Positions 1 through 7,950 of a DNA stretch of 64,000 bases are shown in pieces. The stretch covers positions 3,596,001-3,660,000 of the forward strand of contig NC_013729.1 of assembly GCF_000024345.1 (NCBI RefSeq). Reading direction: 5' to 3'. The notes under the pieces were generated by a model that was not told where the DNA came from, made no database searches, and saw nothing but the letters and a program-made list of their open reading frames with translations. The DNA is from Kribbella flavida DSM 17836. GTDB taxonomy: Bacteria; Actinomycetota; Actinomycetes; Propionibacteriales; Kribbellaceae. The position numbers were made by a program, and so were the translations under genes. Within the stretch, counting starts at the first letter, position 1; each line of letters starts with the position of its first letter.

Positions 1-666
1 GCCCAGCGGTACGTCGCGCTCCACGGCGCCGAACCAGGCGATCACCAGCCCGCGGGTCACGCCGGCGAGCGCGCCGGACTCCAGGGTCGGCGTGACGAGC
101 TCGCCCTCGAACACGCAGAAGATGTTCGAGCCCGTGCCCTCGCAGAGGTTGCCGACGGTGTTCGCGAAGATCGCCTCGCTGCCGCCGCGTTCCTTGGCGT
201 AGGCCAGCGCACGCACGTTCTCGGCGTACGACGTGGTCTTCAGGCCGGCGACGGCGCTGCGTTCGTTGCGGACCCAGGGCACGGTGACGATCGCGGACGT
301 CGGCGCCGGCGGCCGGATCGCCTGGGAGGCGACGAGCAGTGTCGGCCCCGCGGTCCCGCGGTCCGAGGACAGCGGGGAGACGCCGCCGGTGTAGGTGATG
401 CGCAGGCGGCCGAACGTGATGTCCGGGTCGGCCTTCACCACGGTGGCGATCGCTTCCTCGACCTCCGCGACGTCGGGCGCCGGCAGTCCCAGGCCGGTGG
501 CCGAGGTGACCAGCCGCTCCAGGTGCTTGGTCACCGCGAACGGCTGCCCGTCGACGATCTTCAGCGTCTCGAAGACCCCGTCACCGGTGGTCAGTCCGTG
601 ATCCAGCGGCGAGATCCCCGCCGCGGCCGGATCCGGCAGGACGGACCCGTTGAGCCAGACGATCAT
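1..666 (-). CDS. Class IV aminotransferase / aminodeoxychorismate lyase-like (partial, 3' end off window)
   Basis: The reading frame begins at ATG 666 behind a clear AAGGAG ribosome site and stays open to base 1, so about 222 residues are visible and the C-terminus lies outside the window. The N-terminus MIVWLNGS...GDGVFETL and the later KTTSYAENVRALAYAKERG and EGTGSNIFCV segments are typical of fold-type IV PLP enzymes. The lysine in KTTSYAEN is the expected Schiff-base residue. The family includes 4-amino-4-deoxychorismate lyase (PabC, folate pathway) and branched-chain or D-amino-acid aminotransferases. The short form and the GDGVFET motif favour a PabC-like role, but substrate cannot be fixed from sequence. 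Confidence 0.85.
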   Translation of the reverse strand, partial: MIVWLNGSVLPDPAAAGISPLDHGLTTGDGVFETLKIVDGQPFAVTKHLERLVTSATGLGLPAPDVAEVEEAIATVVKADPDITFGRLRITYTGGVSPLSSDRGTAGPTLLVASQAIRPPAPTSAIVTVPWVRNERSAVAGLKTTSYAENVRALAYAKERGGSEAIFANTVGNLCEGTGSNIFCVFEGELVTPTLESGALAGVTRGLVIAWFGAVERDVPLG

Positions 667-867
667 CCTTGCTCCTTCCCACGGGCACACCCTAGTCCGC
701 GGTACGCCGTACCCTCGCCGCGCCGCCGCCGACGGTGGACGTCGAGCACGCCGGGGTCGGCGTTTCGTCTTACACCGTTGGGATTTCGACGTCGGGCGGG
801 TGAGGTTGGGTGAACGCAGGGTGACGGCCGGGGTGTTCGAACGGTGGACGAAGGGGGACCCCGGTTT

Positions 868-895
868 TTGTGTTGGCGCCGCGATGGGCTAATGT
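868..895 (+). promoter_or_regulatory. Promoter of the tRNA cluster
   Basis: A TTGTGT (-35-like) at 868-873 and TAATGT (-10-like) at 890-895 are separated by 16 bp. Transcription would start near 902, about 30 bases before the first tRNA. The stretch 667-867 between the aminotransferase start and this promoter holds no recognisable gene. Confidence 0.5.
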
Positions 896-932
896 TCTTT
901 TCGCGCCGGGGGAAACGAAAACCGGTCGCAGT

Positions 933-1005
933 GCGGACGTAGCTCAGTTGGTAGAGCGCAACCTTGCCAAGGTTGAGGTCGCCGGTTCGAACCCGGTCGT
1001 CCGCT
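933..1005 (+). tRNA. tRNA-Gly (GCC)
   Basis: 73-base cloverleaf: acceptor GCGGACG pairs with CGTCCGC, the T-loop contains GGTTCGAACCC, and the anticodon stem-loop CTTGCCAAG gives GCC, which reads GGC/GGU. No encoded CCA. First of three co-oriented tRNAs. Confidence 0.97.
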
Positions 1006-1038
1006 CGGAGAGGGTTCGGTAGGCCAGCTTTCTCACTT

Positions 1039-1109
1039 GGTGGAGTGGCCGAGAGGCGAGGCAACGGCCTGCAAAGCCGTGTACACGGGTTCGAATCCCG
1101 TCTCCACCT
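1039..1109 (+). tRNA. tRNA-Cys (GCA)
   Basis: 71-base cloverleaf: acceptor GGTGGAG pairs with CTCCACC, the anticodon loop CTGCAAA gives GCA, the T-arm is GGGTTCGAATCCC, and the discriminator is U, as expected for Cys. It sits 33 bases after tRNA-Gly, so the two are probably one transcript. Confidence 0.97.
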
Positions 1110-1131
1110 CGACAGACCCTTGTCACCAGCT

Positions 1132-1203
1132 GGACGATTGGCGCAGCGGTAGCGCGCTTCCCTGACACGGAAGAGGTCACTGGTTCGATCCCAGTATCGT
1201 CCA
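1132..1203 (+). tRNA. tRNA-Val (GAC)
   Basis: 72-base cloverleaf: acceptor GGACGAT pairs with ATCGTCC, the anticodon loop CTGACAC gives GAC, and the T-arm is TGGTTCGATCCCA. Gly-Cys-Val is a common actinobacterial tRNA order. A hairpin terminator follows 12 bases later. Confidence 0.97.
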
Positions 1204-1215
1204 CTCGATCGACAG

Positions 1216-1255
1216 GCGGCTCGTTCTCACGCAAGACGTGAGCGCGAGCCGCTTT
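1216..1255 (+). terminator. Rho-independent-like terminator of the tRNA cluster
   Basis: GCGGCTCG..CTCACG pairs with CGTGAG..CGAGCCGC around a CAAGA loop (14 Watson-Crick pairs with a two-base interruption). It is followed by TTT only, which is usual for high-GC terminators. Confidence 0.8.
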
Positions 1256-1409
1256 CTGCTGTTTCCGGGGTTTGTCCGTTGCTCCTGGGTGAGAACAATG
1301 GCAACGTTCGGTGATCGTTGGGTCGCCGGCGGTTCGTGACCAGCCGCGGGCCGCTGGGGACGGCAGGTGGTCACGGGGCTTTCGTCGGCCACAAACTTCT
1401 GGGGGCACG

Positions 1410-4175
1410 GTGCCGGGCGCTGCTGACAGGTTCGAGGGTTTCGAAGCACTGGTCGAACTGCTCCGGCTGCGGTTCCGTCGGGCCCGGCCGCGGTGCGTGC
1501 GGGAGGACACGCCGCCGATTCTGGCCTGCGTGCAGCCGAGCCTGAACGACGAGCCCGGACTGCTGGCGGCGGTGGCCGAGCAGCTGCGTCCGAAGGGGGC
1601 ACGCCGACCGGTGCCGTTCGCGCTGGTCGATCTCGACTACGACCGGGCGGTGCCGCCGGGCGCCGATCACGACCTGGCGCCGATCGACGTCGACGATGTC
1701 GAGCAGTTGCGCAAGGTGCTGTCCCGGATGGCCGGTCAGCTCGGTCTGGGCAACGGCGGAAACTACCGGTTCCGGCGGTTCTCGCTGGTCAACTGGCTGA
1801 TGAAGATCGAGGTGCCGGAGCCGGACGGCGGTACGCCGGCGATCAGCGACAAGATGTTCCGGCGCGCACTGGTGAAGGCGGGTGAGGACGGCACGGCGAC
1901 GGCGAGGTTCGCGCTCGACCACCTGCCGGGCGTCCTGGCCACCGGCGTGCTGGTCGTCGTCACGGCCTTCCTGCGGATCCTGCACAGCGGGCGGGTGCCG
2001 GGCCCCGGCAAGGGCTATCGGTGGTTCCGCAACCAGGACTTCCTGCAGCGCGGCGACGACTCGTTCGCCGAGCTGGCGTACCGCATCACCGCGCTCCAGT
2101 GGAAGTCGCAGGATCCGGCCCAGATCGCCGGGCTGCTGGTCGGCGCCTTCCTGCAGGACCTCCGGGAGGCCTACCACCGGCGCGCCTTCCGGTACCGGAC
2201 GACGTTCCCGATCGTGCTGCTGGACGGCATCACCCGCTCCAACGGCGGCTACGCCCTGATCCGGACCGTCGCCGACGTGCGCAACGAGACGCGCACCTTC
2301 GACCCGTTGCTGCTGATGACGACCAGCCGGCTGGTGCCGCCGCTGGCCGAGCCGCCGGACGCCGACTCCTCGCTGGGCAGTACGGACGGCCAGACTCCCG
2401 AGGAACTGCTCACCGGGTGGAACGAGCGGATCGAGGCGGAGAGCCGCCGGCGCGAGATCGTTGCCTGGATCATCCCGATCACCGTGCACGTCAAGTCCGC
2501 TACGGCGCCCACCCCGAGCTCGGCCACCCCCGCGGCAGCACCGCCCGCGCCGTTCCTCACCCGGCCACCGGCGCCGTGGCACCGTACGCCGGCCGGTCGC
2601 GGCGTGGCGGTGCTGGCGACCCTGGCGCTGATCGGCGGCGGGTACAGCTTCTACGGCGACCTCGACGACGAGCGGCGCTGCGGCGACGGGTTCCAGTGGC
2701 GCGACGGGCTGACGTGGATCGGCTCGGACCCCATCGCCGACTCGGTCGAGCGGATCGGCGGCACGTGCGTGGGGGTGTCCGACGGATCGAACAGCCTGCT
2801 GCTGCCGAGCGCGCAGTTCGACGACGTCCGGGGGCTGATCTTCGCGCAGAACGAGCGGGTCCGGGAGCTGCACGAGCAGACGCCGCAGCGACCGCTGATG
2901 ACGCTGGTCTTCGTCGCCGCGGTGGCCGACCAGGTCGGCGTCGACAACGCGCTGGCCGCGCAACGCGAACAGCTGGCCGGGATGGCCGTGGTCCAGGCCC
3001 GGCAACTGGACCGGGAACGCAGCGAGGAGCCGCTGCTGAGAGTCCTGCTCGCGAACGCCGGGCCGCAGCTCGAGCACACGCGCTTTGTCGTGGACCGGCT
3101 GCGGATGCTGATGGCGGACGACCCCAGCATCGTCGCGGCGACCGGTCTGCACGAGAGCCGGGAGTCCACCAAGGAGATGGTGAAGCAACTGGCGGCCGCC
3201 GGCATCCCGTCGATCGCGGCGACGCTGACGGCCGACTCGATGGTGGAGACGTCACGGTTGTACTTCCAGATCTCACCGCAGAACCGGCGGGAGGCCGCCG
3301 TCGCGGCGGCGTACCTGGACCAGCTCATGAAGGGTGGGCGTGATCCGTTCCGGCGGCCGCTGACGCGACGGGCACGGCTGTACAAGTCCGCGGATCCGCA
3401 GGACACCTACAGCCAGAACCTGGCCGCCGATCTGGAGCAGAGTCTCGGACGCCGCGGCATCCCGGTCAGGACGATCGCCATCCGCAGCAACGGTGAGGGC
3501 TCGAGCGAACCGGATGCCGAGCGGGCCGGCCGGGACGCCTGCGACGCGAAGGGCGAAGCGGTCCTGTACGCCGCCCGCGGGCTGGTCGACTTCCAGGCGT
3601 TCCTGGACGGGATCACCGATCGGTGCCCGAAGAACCCGCCGTACATCCTGGCCGGGGACGACGTGACCAAGCACGTGGCCGAGCGGAAGGTCAGCGCCGC
3701 CAACCGGGCCGTCCCGTACCAGTACCTGTCGCTGGCCATCGCGCCCGAGCTAGGGGGAGCTGCCTCGCCGGCGGCGGCGAACTTCTACCAGCGGCTGAAG
3801 GAGCTCTTCCGCTACGAGGACGATCCCGAGCGGTCGCGGACGCTGGACGGGCACGCCGCGCTGAGCTACGACGCCGGCTACACCGCGGTTCTCGCCGTGC
3901 GTTTCCTCGCCGAGAACGACATCGCGGTCAGCAGCGCGACGCTGTGGCCGGCGCTGCTCTCGATCACCGACGAGGCGGGGCAGCAACGCCGCTACGAAGG
4001 GGTGACCGGCACGATCGACTTCGGCGGCCGGATCGAGCAGCGCGTCCCGGTCAACAAGCCGGTCTACATCGTCACCTTCCGCGGCGGCAAGGCGAGTGCG
4101 AGCGACAATCTGGTCTGCGGCGACCCACGCGACCGGGAAAGCTCACTGACCAAGCCGTGGTGCCCGTTCGACTGA
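1410..4175 (+). CDS. Membrane protein with degenerate NTPase-like N-domain and ABC-type solute-binding-like C-domain
   Basis: 921 residues from GTG 1410; the frame is open further upstream, but 1410 follows a GGGGG stretch and begins an amphipathic segment typical of a real start. Residues 1-160 and 195-390 are soluble, with a hydrophobic strand ending in Asp (FPIVLLDG) that resembles a Walker B, but no P-loop is evident. Hydrophobic segments lie near 171-192 (LPGVLATGVLVVVTAFL) and 396-416 (GVAVLATLALIGGGYSFYG). The remainder resembles a type I periplasmic-binding (amino-acid ABC/LivJ-like) fold: SIVAATGLHESRES, IPSIAATLTADS, YDAGYTAVLAVRFL. No permease or ATPase gene is adjacent, so it is more likely a ligand sensor than a transporter component. 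Topology and ligand are unknown. Confidence 0.75.
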   Translation: MPGAADRFEGFEALVELLRLRFRRARPRCVREDTPPILACVQPSLNDEPGLLAAVAEQLRPKGARRPVPFALVDLDYDRAVPPGADHDLAPIDVDDVEQLRKVLSRMAGQLGLGNGGNYRFRRFSLVNWLMKIEVPEPDGGTPAISDKMFRRALVKAGEDGTATARFALDHLPGVLATGVLVVVTAFLRILHSGRVPGPGKGYRWFRNQDFLQRGDDSFAELAYRITALQWKSQDPAQIAGLLVGAFLQDLREAYHRRAFRYRTTFPIVLLDGITRSNGGYALIRTVADVRNETRTFDPLLLMTTSRLVPPLAEPPDADSSLGSTDGQTPEELLTGWNERIEAESRRREIVAWIIPITVHVKSATAPTPSSATPAAAPPAPFLTRPPAPWHRTPAGRGVAVLATLALIGGGYSFYGDLDDERRCGDGFQWRDGLTWIGSDPIADSVERIGGTCVGVSDGSNSLLLPSAQFDDVRGLIFAQNERVRELHEQTPQRPLMTLVFVAAVADQVGVDNALAAQREQLAGMAVVQARQLDRERSEEPLLRVLLANAGPQLEHTRFVVDRLRMLMADDPSIVAATGLHESRESTKEMVKQLAAAGIPSIAATLTADSMVETSRLYFQISPQNRREAAVAAAYLDQLMKGGRDPFRRPLTRRARLYKSADPQDTYSQNLAADLEQSLGRRGIPVRTIAIRSNGEGSSEPDAERAGRDACDAKGEAVLYAARGLVDFQAFLDGITDRCPKNPPYILAGDDVTKHVAERKVSAANRAVPYQYLSLAIAPELGGAASPAAANFYQRLKELFRYEDDPERSRTLDGHAALSYDAGYTAVLAVRFLAENDIAVSSATLWPALLSITDEAGQQRRYEGVTGTIDFGGRIEQRVPVNKPVYIVTFRGGKASASDNLVCGDPRDRESSLTKPWCPFD

Positions 4176-4179
4176 TCGG

Positions 4180-5670
4180 TCAGTAGTAGCGGCGCAGGTC
4201 GGGCCACAGCGACGACCACGGCCTCGTCGTTGCCGTGCACACCAAGATGTGGGCACCTTGCTCCTCGTTGTCGACGCCCTGGCGATTGTCGACGGTTGCG
4301 GCCTCGGTGCAGGTGCCGAAGTGGGCCTCGTACTGCGGGCTGCGGTTCTGCAGAACCAGGACGACCGGGCCGGTGTGGTCGTCGGACGGGACGGACCAGT
4401 CGGCGAAGCTCATGTGGCCGGAGTAGACCTGGGGGAGCCCGTGCTCGGGGCCGTACTTCGCCAGCGCGCCGGCCTGGCCGTAGTTGCCGGCGAAGAGCAC
4501 GGCACGTTCGCGTTCGGCGGCGGGGATCTGCTGCCAGACCTTCGCGACCGACTCGGTCAGCTCGGGCCAGCCGATCTGTTCACCTTGCTCCTGGTTGACG
4601 GGCAGCACGAGGTTGACGGCCGAGGCCGGGAGGACCGGGAGGGTGAAGGCCGCGGAGGTGATCGCGGTGAGGACGGCGCCAACGGCCAGCACAGCACGGC
4701 GTACGGCGGGACGGCCGCGGTGAAGCCAGTCGACCGTGGGTTGGCAGCCGGCGGCGACGAGGACGAGCAGCAGCGGGAGCGCGTAGTACGACTTGCCGCC
4801 CGCGGCGAACACGATGACGCAGAGCACCGGGTAGGCGAGCGCGACGGGGCGAGCCCAGCGCAACGCCGGCGTACGCCACAGCCGGAGGAACCCCGCCACC
4901 CACACCGGAACCAGGAACGGGGAGAGCTGGGCGAGTTGCAGCGGGACGAACATGATCCGGTTCTCGGTGCCGTCGTCCTCGCTGATTCCGCCGGCGACGG
5001 TGAGCTGCGGCCAGTCGTGGGTGGCCTGCCACACCAGGTTCGGCGCCGCGATGACGGCCGCGAGGGCGATACCGGCCGGCAGCCACCAGGTTTTCAGGAT
5101 CTCGCGCGGGCCGATGGCCAGCACTGCGATGAGCAGGGCGGCGAGCGGCAGCACCACGAGGTACTTGTTCTCCAGCGCGACGCCGGCGGTCAGGCCGAGC
5201 GCGATCCACCACCGGCCGTCGCCCGTCCGGAGCAGGCGGACGGCGAACAGGCCGATCACCATCCACGCCAGCAGGTCGTACGTCGCGGTCGAGACCATGT
5301 GGCCGGTGCCGAGCACGAACCCGGCGAGCGCGGTGCAAGTCGCGGCGAGGATCTGCGCTCGGCGCTCACTGCCGAACTCCCGGGCGATCAGCGCGACGAC
5401 GACCACGGTGATCGCGGCGGAAACGGAGGAGACGACCCGCAGTCCCATCGGGGTGTCACCGAACACCGTGATGGAGATCCGGGCCAGCAGCGGGGTCAGT
5501 GGTGGCTGGTCGACGTATCCCCAGGCCAGGTGCTCACCGGCGACGCGGAAGTAGAGCTCGTCGCGGTGATACCCGTAGCGACCGGAGAGCGCAGTGAGCA
5601 CCGCGGCCACCCCACAGGCGATGGCCGCGACGGGCGCGGTGGAGAAGGCCGGGACCGACGGGCGCGTCAT
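4180..5670 (-). CDS. GT39-like (ArnT/PMT_2) integral-membrane glycosyltransferase
   Basis: 496 residues. The N-terminus has a hydrophobic helix (AIACGVAAVLTALS) followed by GYHRDELYFRVAGEHLAWGYVDQPPLTPLLARI, the acidic first luminal loop (DE then D) characteristic of ArnT/Pmt-type polyprenyl-phosphate-sugar transferases. About ten further membrane helices follow. A C-terminal soluble domain contains RERAVLFAGNYGQAGALAKYG and FGTCTEAATVDN. Such enzymes move a sugar from a polyprenyl phosphate to a lipid or protein acceptor outside the membrane. It converges with the preceding gene at a 4-base gap. The acceptor cannot be predicted. Confidence 0.88.
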   Translation of the reverse strand: MTRPSVPAFSTAPVAAIACGVAAVLTALSGRYGYHRDELYFRVAGEHLAWGYVDQPPLTPLLARISITVFGDTPMGLRVVSSVSAAITVVVVALIAREFGSERRAQILAATCTALAGFVLGTGHMVSTATYDLLAWMVIGLFAVRLLRTGDGRWWIALGLTAGVALENKYLVVLPLAALLIAVLAIGPREILKTWWLPAGIALAAVIAAPNLVWQATHDWPQLTVAGGISEDDGTENRIMFVPLQLAQLSPFLVPVWVAGFLRLWRTPALRWARPVALAYPVLCVIVFAAGGKSYYALPLLLVLVAAGCQPTVDWLHRGRPAVRRAVLAVGAVLTAITSAAFTLPVLPASAVNLVLPVNQEQGEQIGWPELTESVAKVWQQIPAAERERAVLFAGNYGQAGALAKYGPEHGLPQVYSGHMSFADWSVPSDDHTGPVVLVLQNRSPQYEAHFGTCTEAATVDNRQGVDNEEQGAHILVCTATTRPWSSLWPDLRRYY

Positions 5671-5735
5671 GGCGGCATGCTGCCAGCGCCCGGGGTCGCC
5701 GACCAGCGTTCGCGGGCGGAGTTCTGGCTCCGTTG

Positions 5736-6455
5736 TCAGGCCGGCAACAGTTCCGGTGGCCTCCCGCGGTCGAGCAGTACGACACGTCCGGCCAGCTCGT
5801 CATCGGTGACGAGCCGCACCACCGCGTCCGTCAGGGTCTCCAGCGGCACGAGCTCCGGACCTCGCTCGTCGGCGGGCAGAGCCGCCCGCTCGGCCACGCC
5901 GCGCTCGGTCGCGACCCAGTCCGGCACCACGCAGTTCACCCGTACGCCGTGACTTTCCCGCAGCGGCGCCAACGTCGCGGTGAAGCGGATCAGCCCGGCC
6001 TTGGCGGCGCTGTACTCCGGTGACACGTGCGGCCCGAGCCCTCGGCCGGCCGTCGATCCCAGGTTGACGACGGCGCCGCCACCCGCCGCGCGCATCGGAT
6101 CGAGAACGAGTTGAGTGGCGAGCATGGGGGCGCGGAGGTTGAGATCCAGGGATGCCGACCACCGCTCGGCGGTCGCGTCGGGGAAGCACGGGCGCAGGAC
6201 GGCACCGCCGCCCGCGTTGTTCACGAGGATGTCGGGGCGGCAGGCGAGCAAGGCGGCGACTGCCTCGTCGTCGCGCATGTCGGTCGCACGGAAGCTCGCC
6301 GCTGCACCGATCTCGGCTGCCGCTTCCGCGCCGGCCGCCTCGTCCACGTCGGCGAGCACGACGCGGGCGCCTTCGGCGGCCAGCCGGGTCGCGATCGCCC
6401 GGCCGGTCCCGACCGCGGCTCCGGTGACGACTGCGAGCTTGCCTTCGATCTGCAT
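5736..6455 (-). CDS. Short-chain dehydrogenase/reductase (SDR)
   Basis: 239 residues, a classical SDR length. Visible motifs are TGAAVGTGRA (cofactor glycine motif), the ADVDE acidic residue after strand 2 favouring NAD(H), NNAGGG, and the catalytic Ser (NLGSTAG) and YSAAK. It diverges from a GntR-type regulator with 159 bases between, so the regulator probably controls it. The binding domain of that regulator is LacI-like, which hints at a sugar or polyol substrate (inference). Confidence 0.9.
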   Translation of the reverse strand: MQIEGKLAVVTGAAVGTGRAIATRLAAEGARVVLADVDEAAGAEAAAEIGAAASFRATDMRDDEAVAALLACRPDILVNNAGGGAVLRPCFPDATAERWSASLDLNLRAPMLATQLVLDPMRAAGGGAVVNLGSTAGRGLGPHVSPEYSAAKAGLIRFTATLAPLRESHGVRVNCVVPDWVATERGVAERAALPADERGPELVPLETLTDAVVRLVTDDELAGRVVLLDRGRPPELLPA

Positions 6456-6523
6456 TCACTACCTCCAGTTTCTGAACGGGGCCAGACTTCCGGACGCCGC
6501 CGACACTTTTCGTGCCCGCCCAG

Positions 6524-6590
6524 TTGGTATGGGTAGATATGGCTGGGCTGGCCTTGTCCCGCGGTGACGACGGATGATTTGGTATGCCAA
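6524..6590. promoter_or_regulatory. Candidate operator pair for the divergent GntR/LacI regulator
   Basis: The octamer TTGGTATG occurs twice, at 6524-6531 and 6579-6586. The second copy continues to TTGGTATGCCAA, a near-palindrome (10 of 12). Both lie in the divergent intergenic region just before the regulator start, as expected for autoregulation. Confidence 0.5.
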
Positions 6591-6614
6591 CCTGCCCGCC
6601 GACCGGAGGATCGC

Positions 6615-7733
6615 ATGGCACTGCTCTACGAGCGGATCAGCACGCACGTGCTCGAGGAGATCCGGTCGGGCGCCCTCGGTCCCGGTGACCGGGTGGCGTC
6701 GGAGATGGAGCTGGCGGCCCAGTTCGAGGTCAGCCGGATCACGTCCAAGCGCGCGCTGGAGGTGCTGCGGGAAGCCGGCCTGATCGAGCGGATCCGCGGC
6801 AAGGGTTCGTTCGTCGTCCAGAACCTGCCGGACCTGGACGGCGTCTCCACCCCGCTGCGCGGCCGGATCACCCATCCAGCGCGGCCCCGCCGGCACTCCG
6901 GCGCGATCGGGCTCGTCATCCCCGACATCTCCGAGGCGTACGGCCTGGAACTGCTCTGCGCGATCGAGGAACGCTGCGCGGAGTACGGGGCCCACCTGCT
7001 CGTACGCCGTACGCGGGGCCGGCAGGCCGACGAGGAGCAGGCGGTGGAATCGCTCGTCGCATCCGGCGAGGTGGACGGCATGATCGTGTTCCCGGTGCAC
7101 GGCGACTTCTACAACGCGAGCCTGCTCCGGCAGGTGCTGGACGGCTACCCGATGGTGCTGGTCGACCGGCACCTGTCCGGGATCCCGGTGTCGGCAGTGC
7201 ACACCGACAACGTCGCCGCCTCCCAGGCGCTGACCGAGCGACTGCTCGATCTCGGTCACCGGCACATCGCGTTCGTCTCACCGCCGCCGCAGAACACCTC
7301 CAGCATCGAGGACCGGCTCGCGGGGTTCCGGGCGGCGTTCGCGCAGCGGGAGCCGGGACCGCACCAGGCGCACCAGCTCACATCGTTGCGCAGTACGTTG
7401 CCGGGGTCGTTCACGCCAGAGAGCGTTCTCTGTGATCTCGAGACGATCCGGGGATTCCGGGCCGAGGTGCCGGAGGTGACCGCGTTCGTGGCGTGCGAGT
7501 ACAACCTGGCGCGGATGGTGGACCGGGCCCTCGACCGGCCGCACGACCTGGTGATCAGCTGCTTCGACTCCCCGGGCGACCCGATCGCCGGTCCGCCGTA
7601 CCTGCACGTACGGCAGAACCAGCGCGAGATGGGCCGCCAGGCCGTCGACCTGCTGCTGGCGCAACTGCGCGGCGAGTCGGTCCCGAAGCTGTCGATCGTG
7701 CCCTTCGAACTGGTCGATGCCAACCGCAACTGA
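6615..7733 (+). CDS. GntR-family transcriptional regulator with LacI-type sensor domain (AraR-like)
   Basis: 372 residues. ATG 6615 was chosen because GGAGGA lies directly upstream, although the frame extends further 5'. The N-terminal ~70 residues are a GntR winged helix (YERISTHVLEEI, GDRVASEMELAAQFEVSR, GLIERIRGKGSFV). The rest is a periplasmic-binding/LacI fold: IGLVIPDISEAYGLELL, VDGMIVFP, YPMVLVDRHLSGIPVSAV, HRHIAFVSPP. AraR-type regulators of this architecture respond to sugars. It is transcribed away from the SDR gene, its most likely target. Confidence 0.9.
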   Translation: MALLYERISTHVLEEIRSGALGPGDRVASEMELAAQFEVSRITSKRALEVLREAGLIERIRGKGSFVVQNLPDLDGVSTPLRGRITHPARPRRHSGAIGLVIPDISEAYGLELLCAIEERCAEYGAHLLVRRTRGRQADEEQAVESLVASGEVDGMIVFPVHGDFYNASLLRQVLDGYPMVLVDRHLSGIPVSAVHTDNVAASQALTERLLDLGHRHIAFVSPPPQNTSSIEDRLAGFRAAFAQREPGPHQAHQLTSLRSTLPGSFTPESVLCDLETIRGFRAEVPEVTAFVACEYNLARMVDRALDRPHDLVISCFDSPGDPIAGPPYLHVRQNQREMGRQAVDLLLAQLRGESVPKLSIVPFELVDANRN

Positions 7734-7765
7734 TCACCCGCCGGCAGCGACCGGGTAGGTCACCG

Positions 7766-7854
7766 CCCGCGAGATCGTGCCGGCGACCGCGGCGACCCGC
7801 GGCGACCGCGGCGATCCCGTCCGTGGCCGGCCCCCGCGCCCGCGGGATCGTGCC
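7766..7854. repeat. Short imperfect direct repeat in intergenic DNA
   Basis: CCCGCGAGATCGTGCC at 7766-7781 recurs as CCCGCGGGATCGTGCC at 7839-7854. Between them is a GCGACCGCG-type microrepeat run (7784-7815). The region lies between the GntR gene and the histidine kinase; no gene is visible in it. Confidence 0.6.
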
Positions 7855-7937
7855 CGCCGCCCCGGCGATCCCCTACCGTGCCCGGGCCCAGGCCCGACCC
7901 TGACTTTCGGCAGTACTGGCGGGATCCGTCGGCTGTG

Positions 7938-7943
7938 TAGCGT
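7938..7943 (+). promoter_or_regulatory. -10 element placing a leaderless start for the histidine kinase
   Basis: TAGCGT at 7938-7943 ends 7 bases before GTG 7951, the spacing expected when transcription starts at the start codon itself. No Shine-Dalgarno sequence is needed or evident apart from the G-run. A -35 is not clear. Confidence 0.45.
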
Positions 7944-7950
7944 CTGGGGG

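Noticed and set aside
933..1203. tRNA cluster as an integration site
   Set aside because: All three tRNAs are complete, without a duplicated 3' end or a nearby integrase.
4249..5952. Long plus-strand frame opposite the glycosyltransferase
   Set aside because: Arg/Gly/Asp-rich antisense shadow of the GT39-like gene with no domain or ribosome site.
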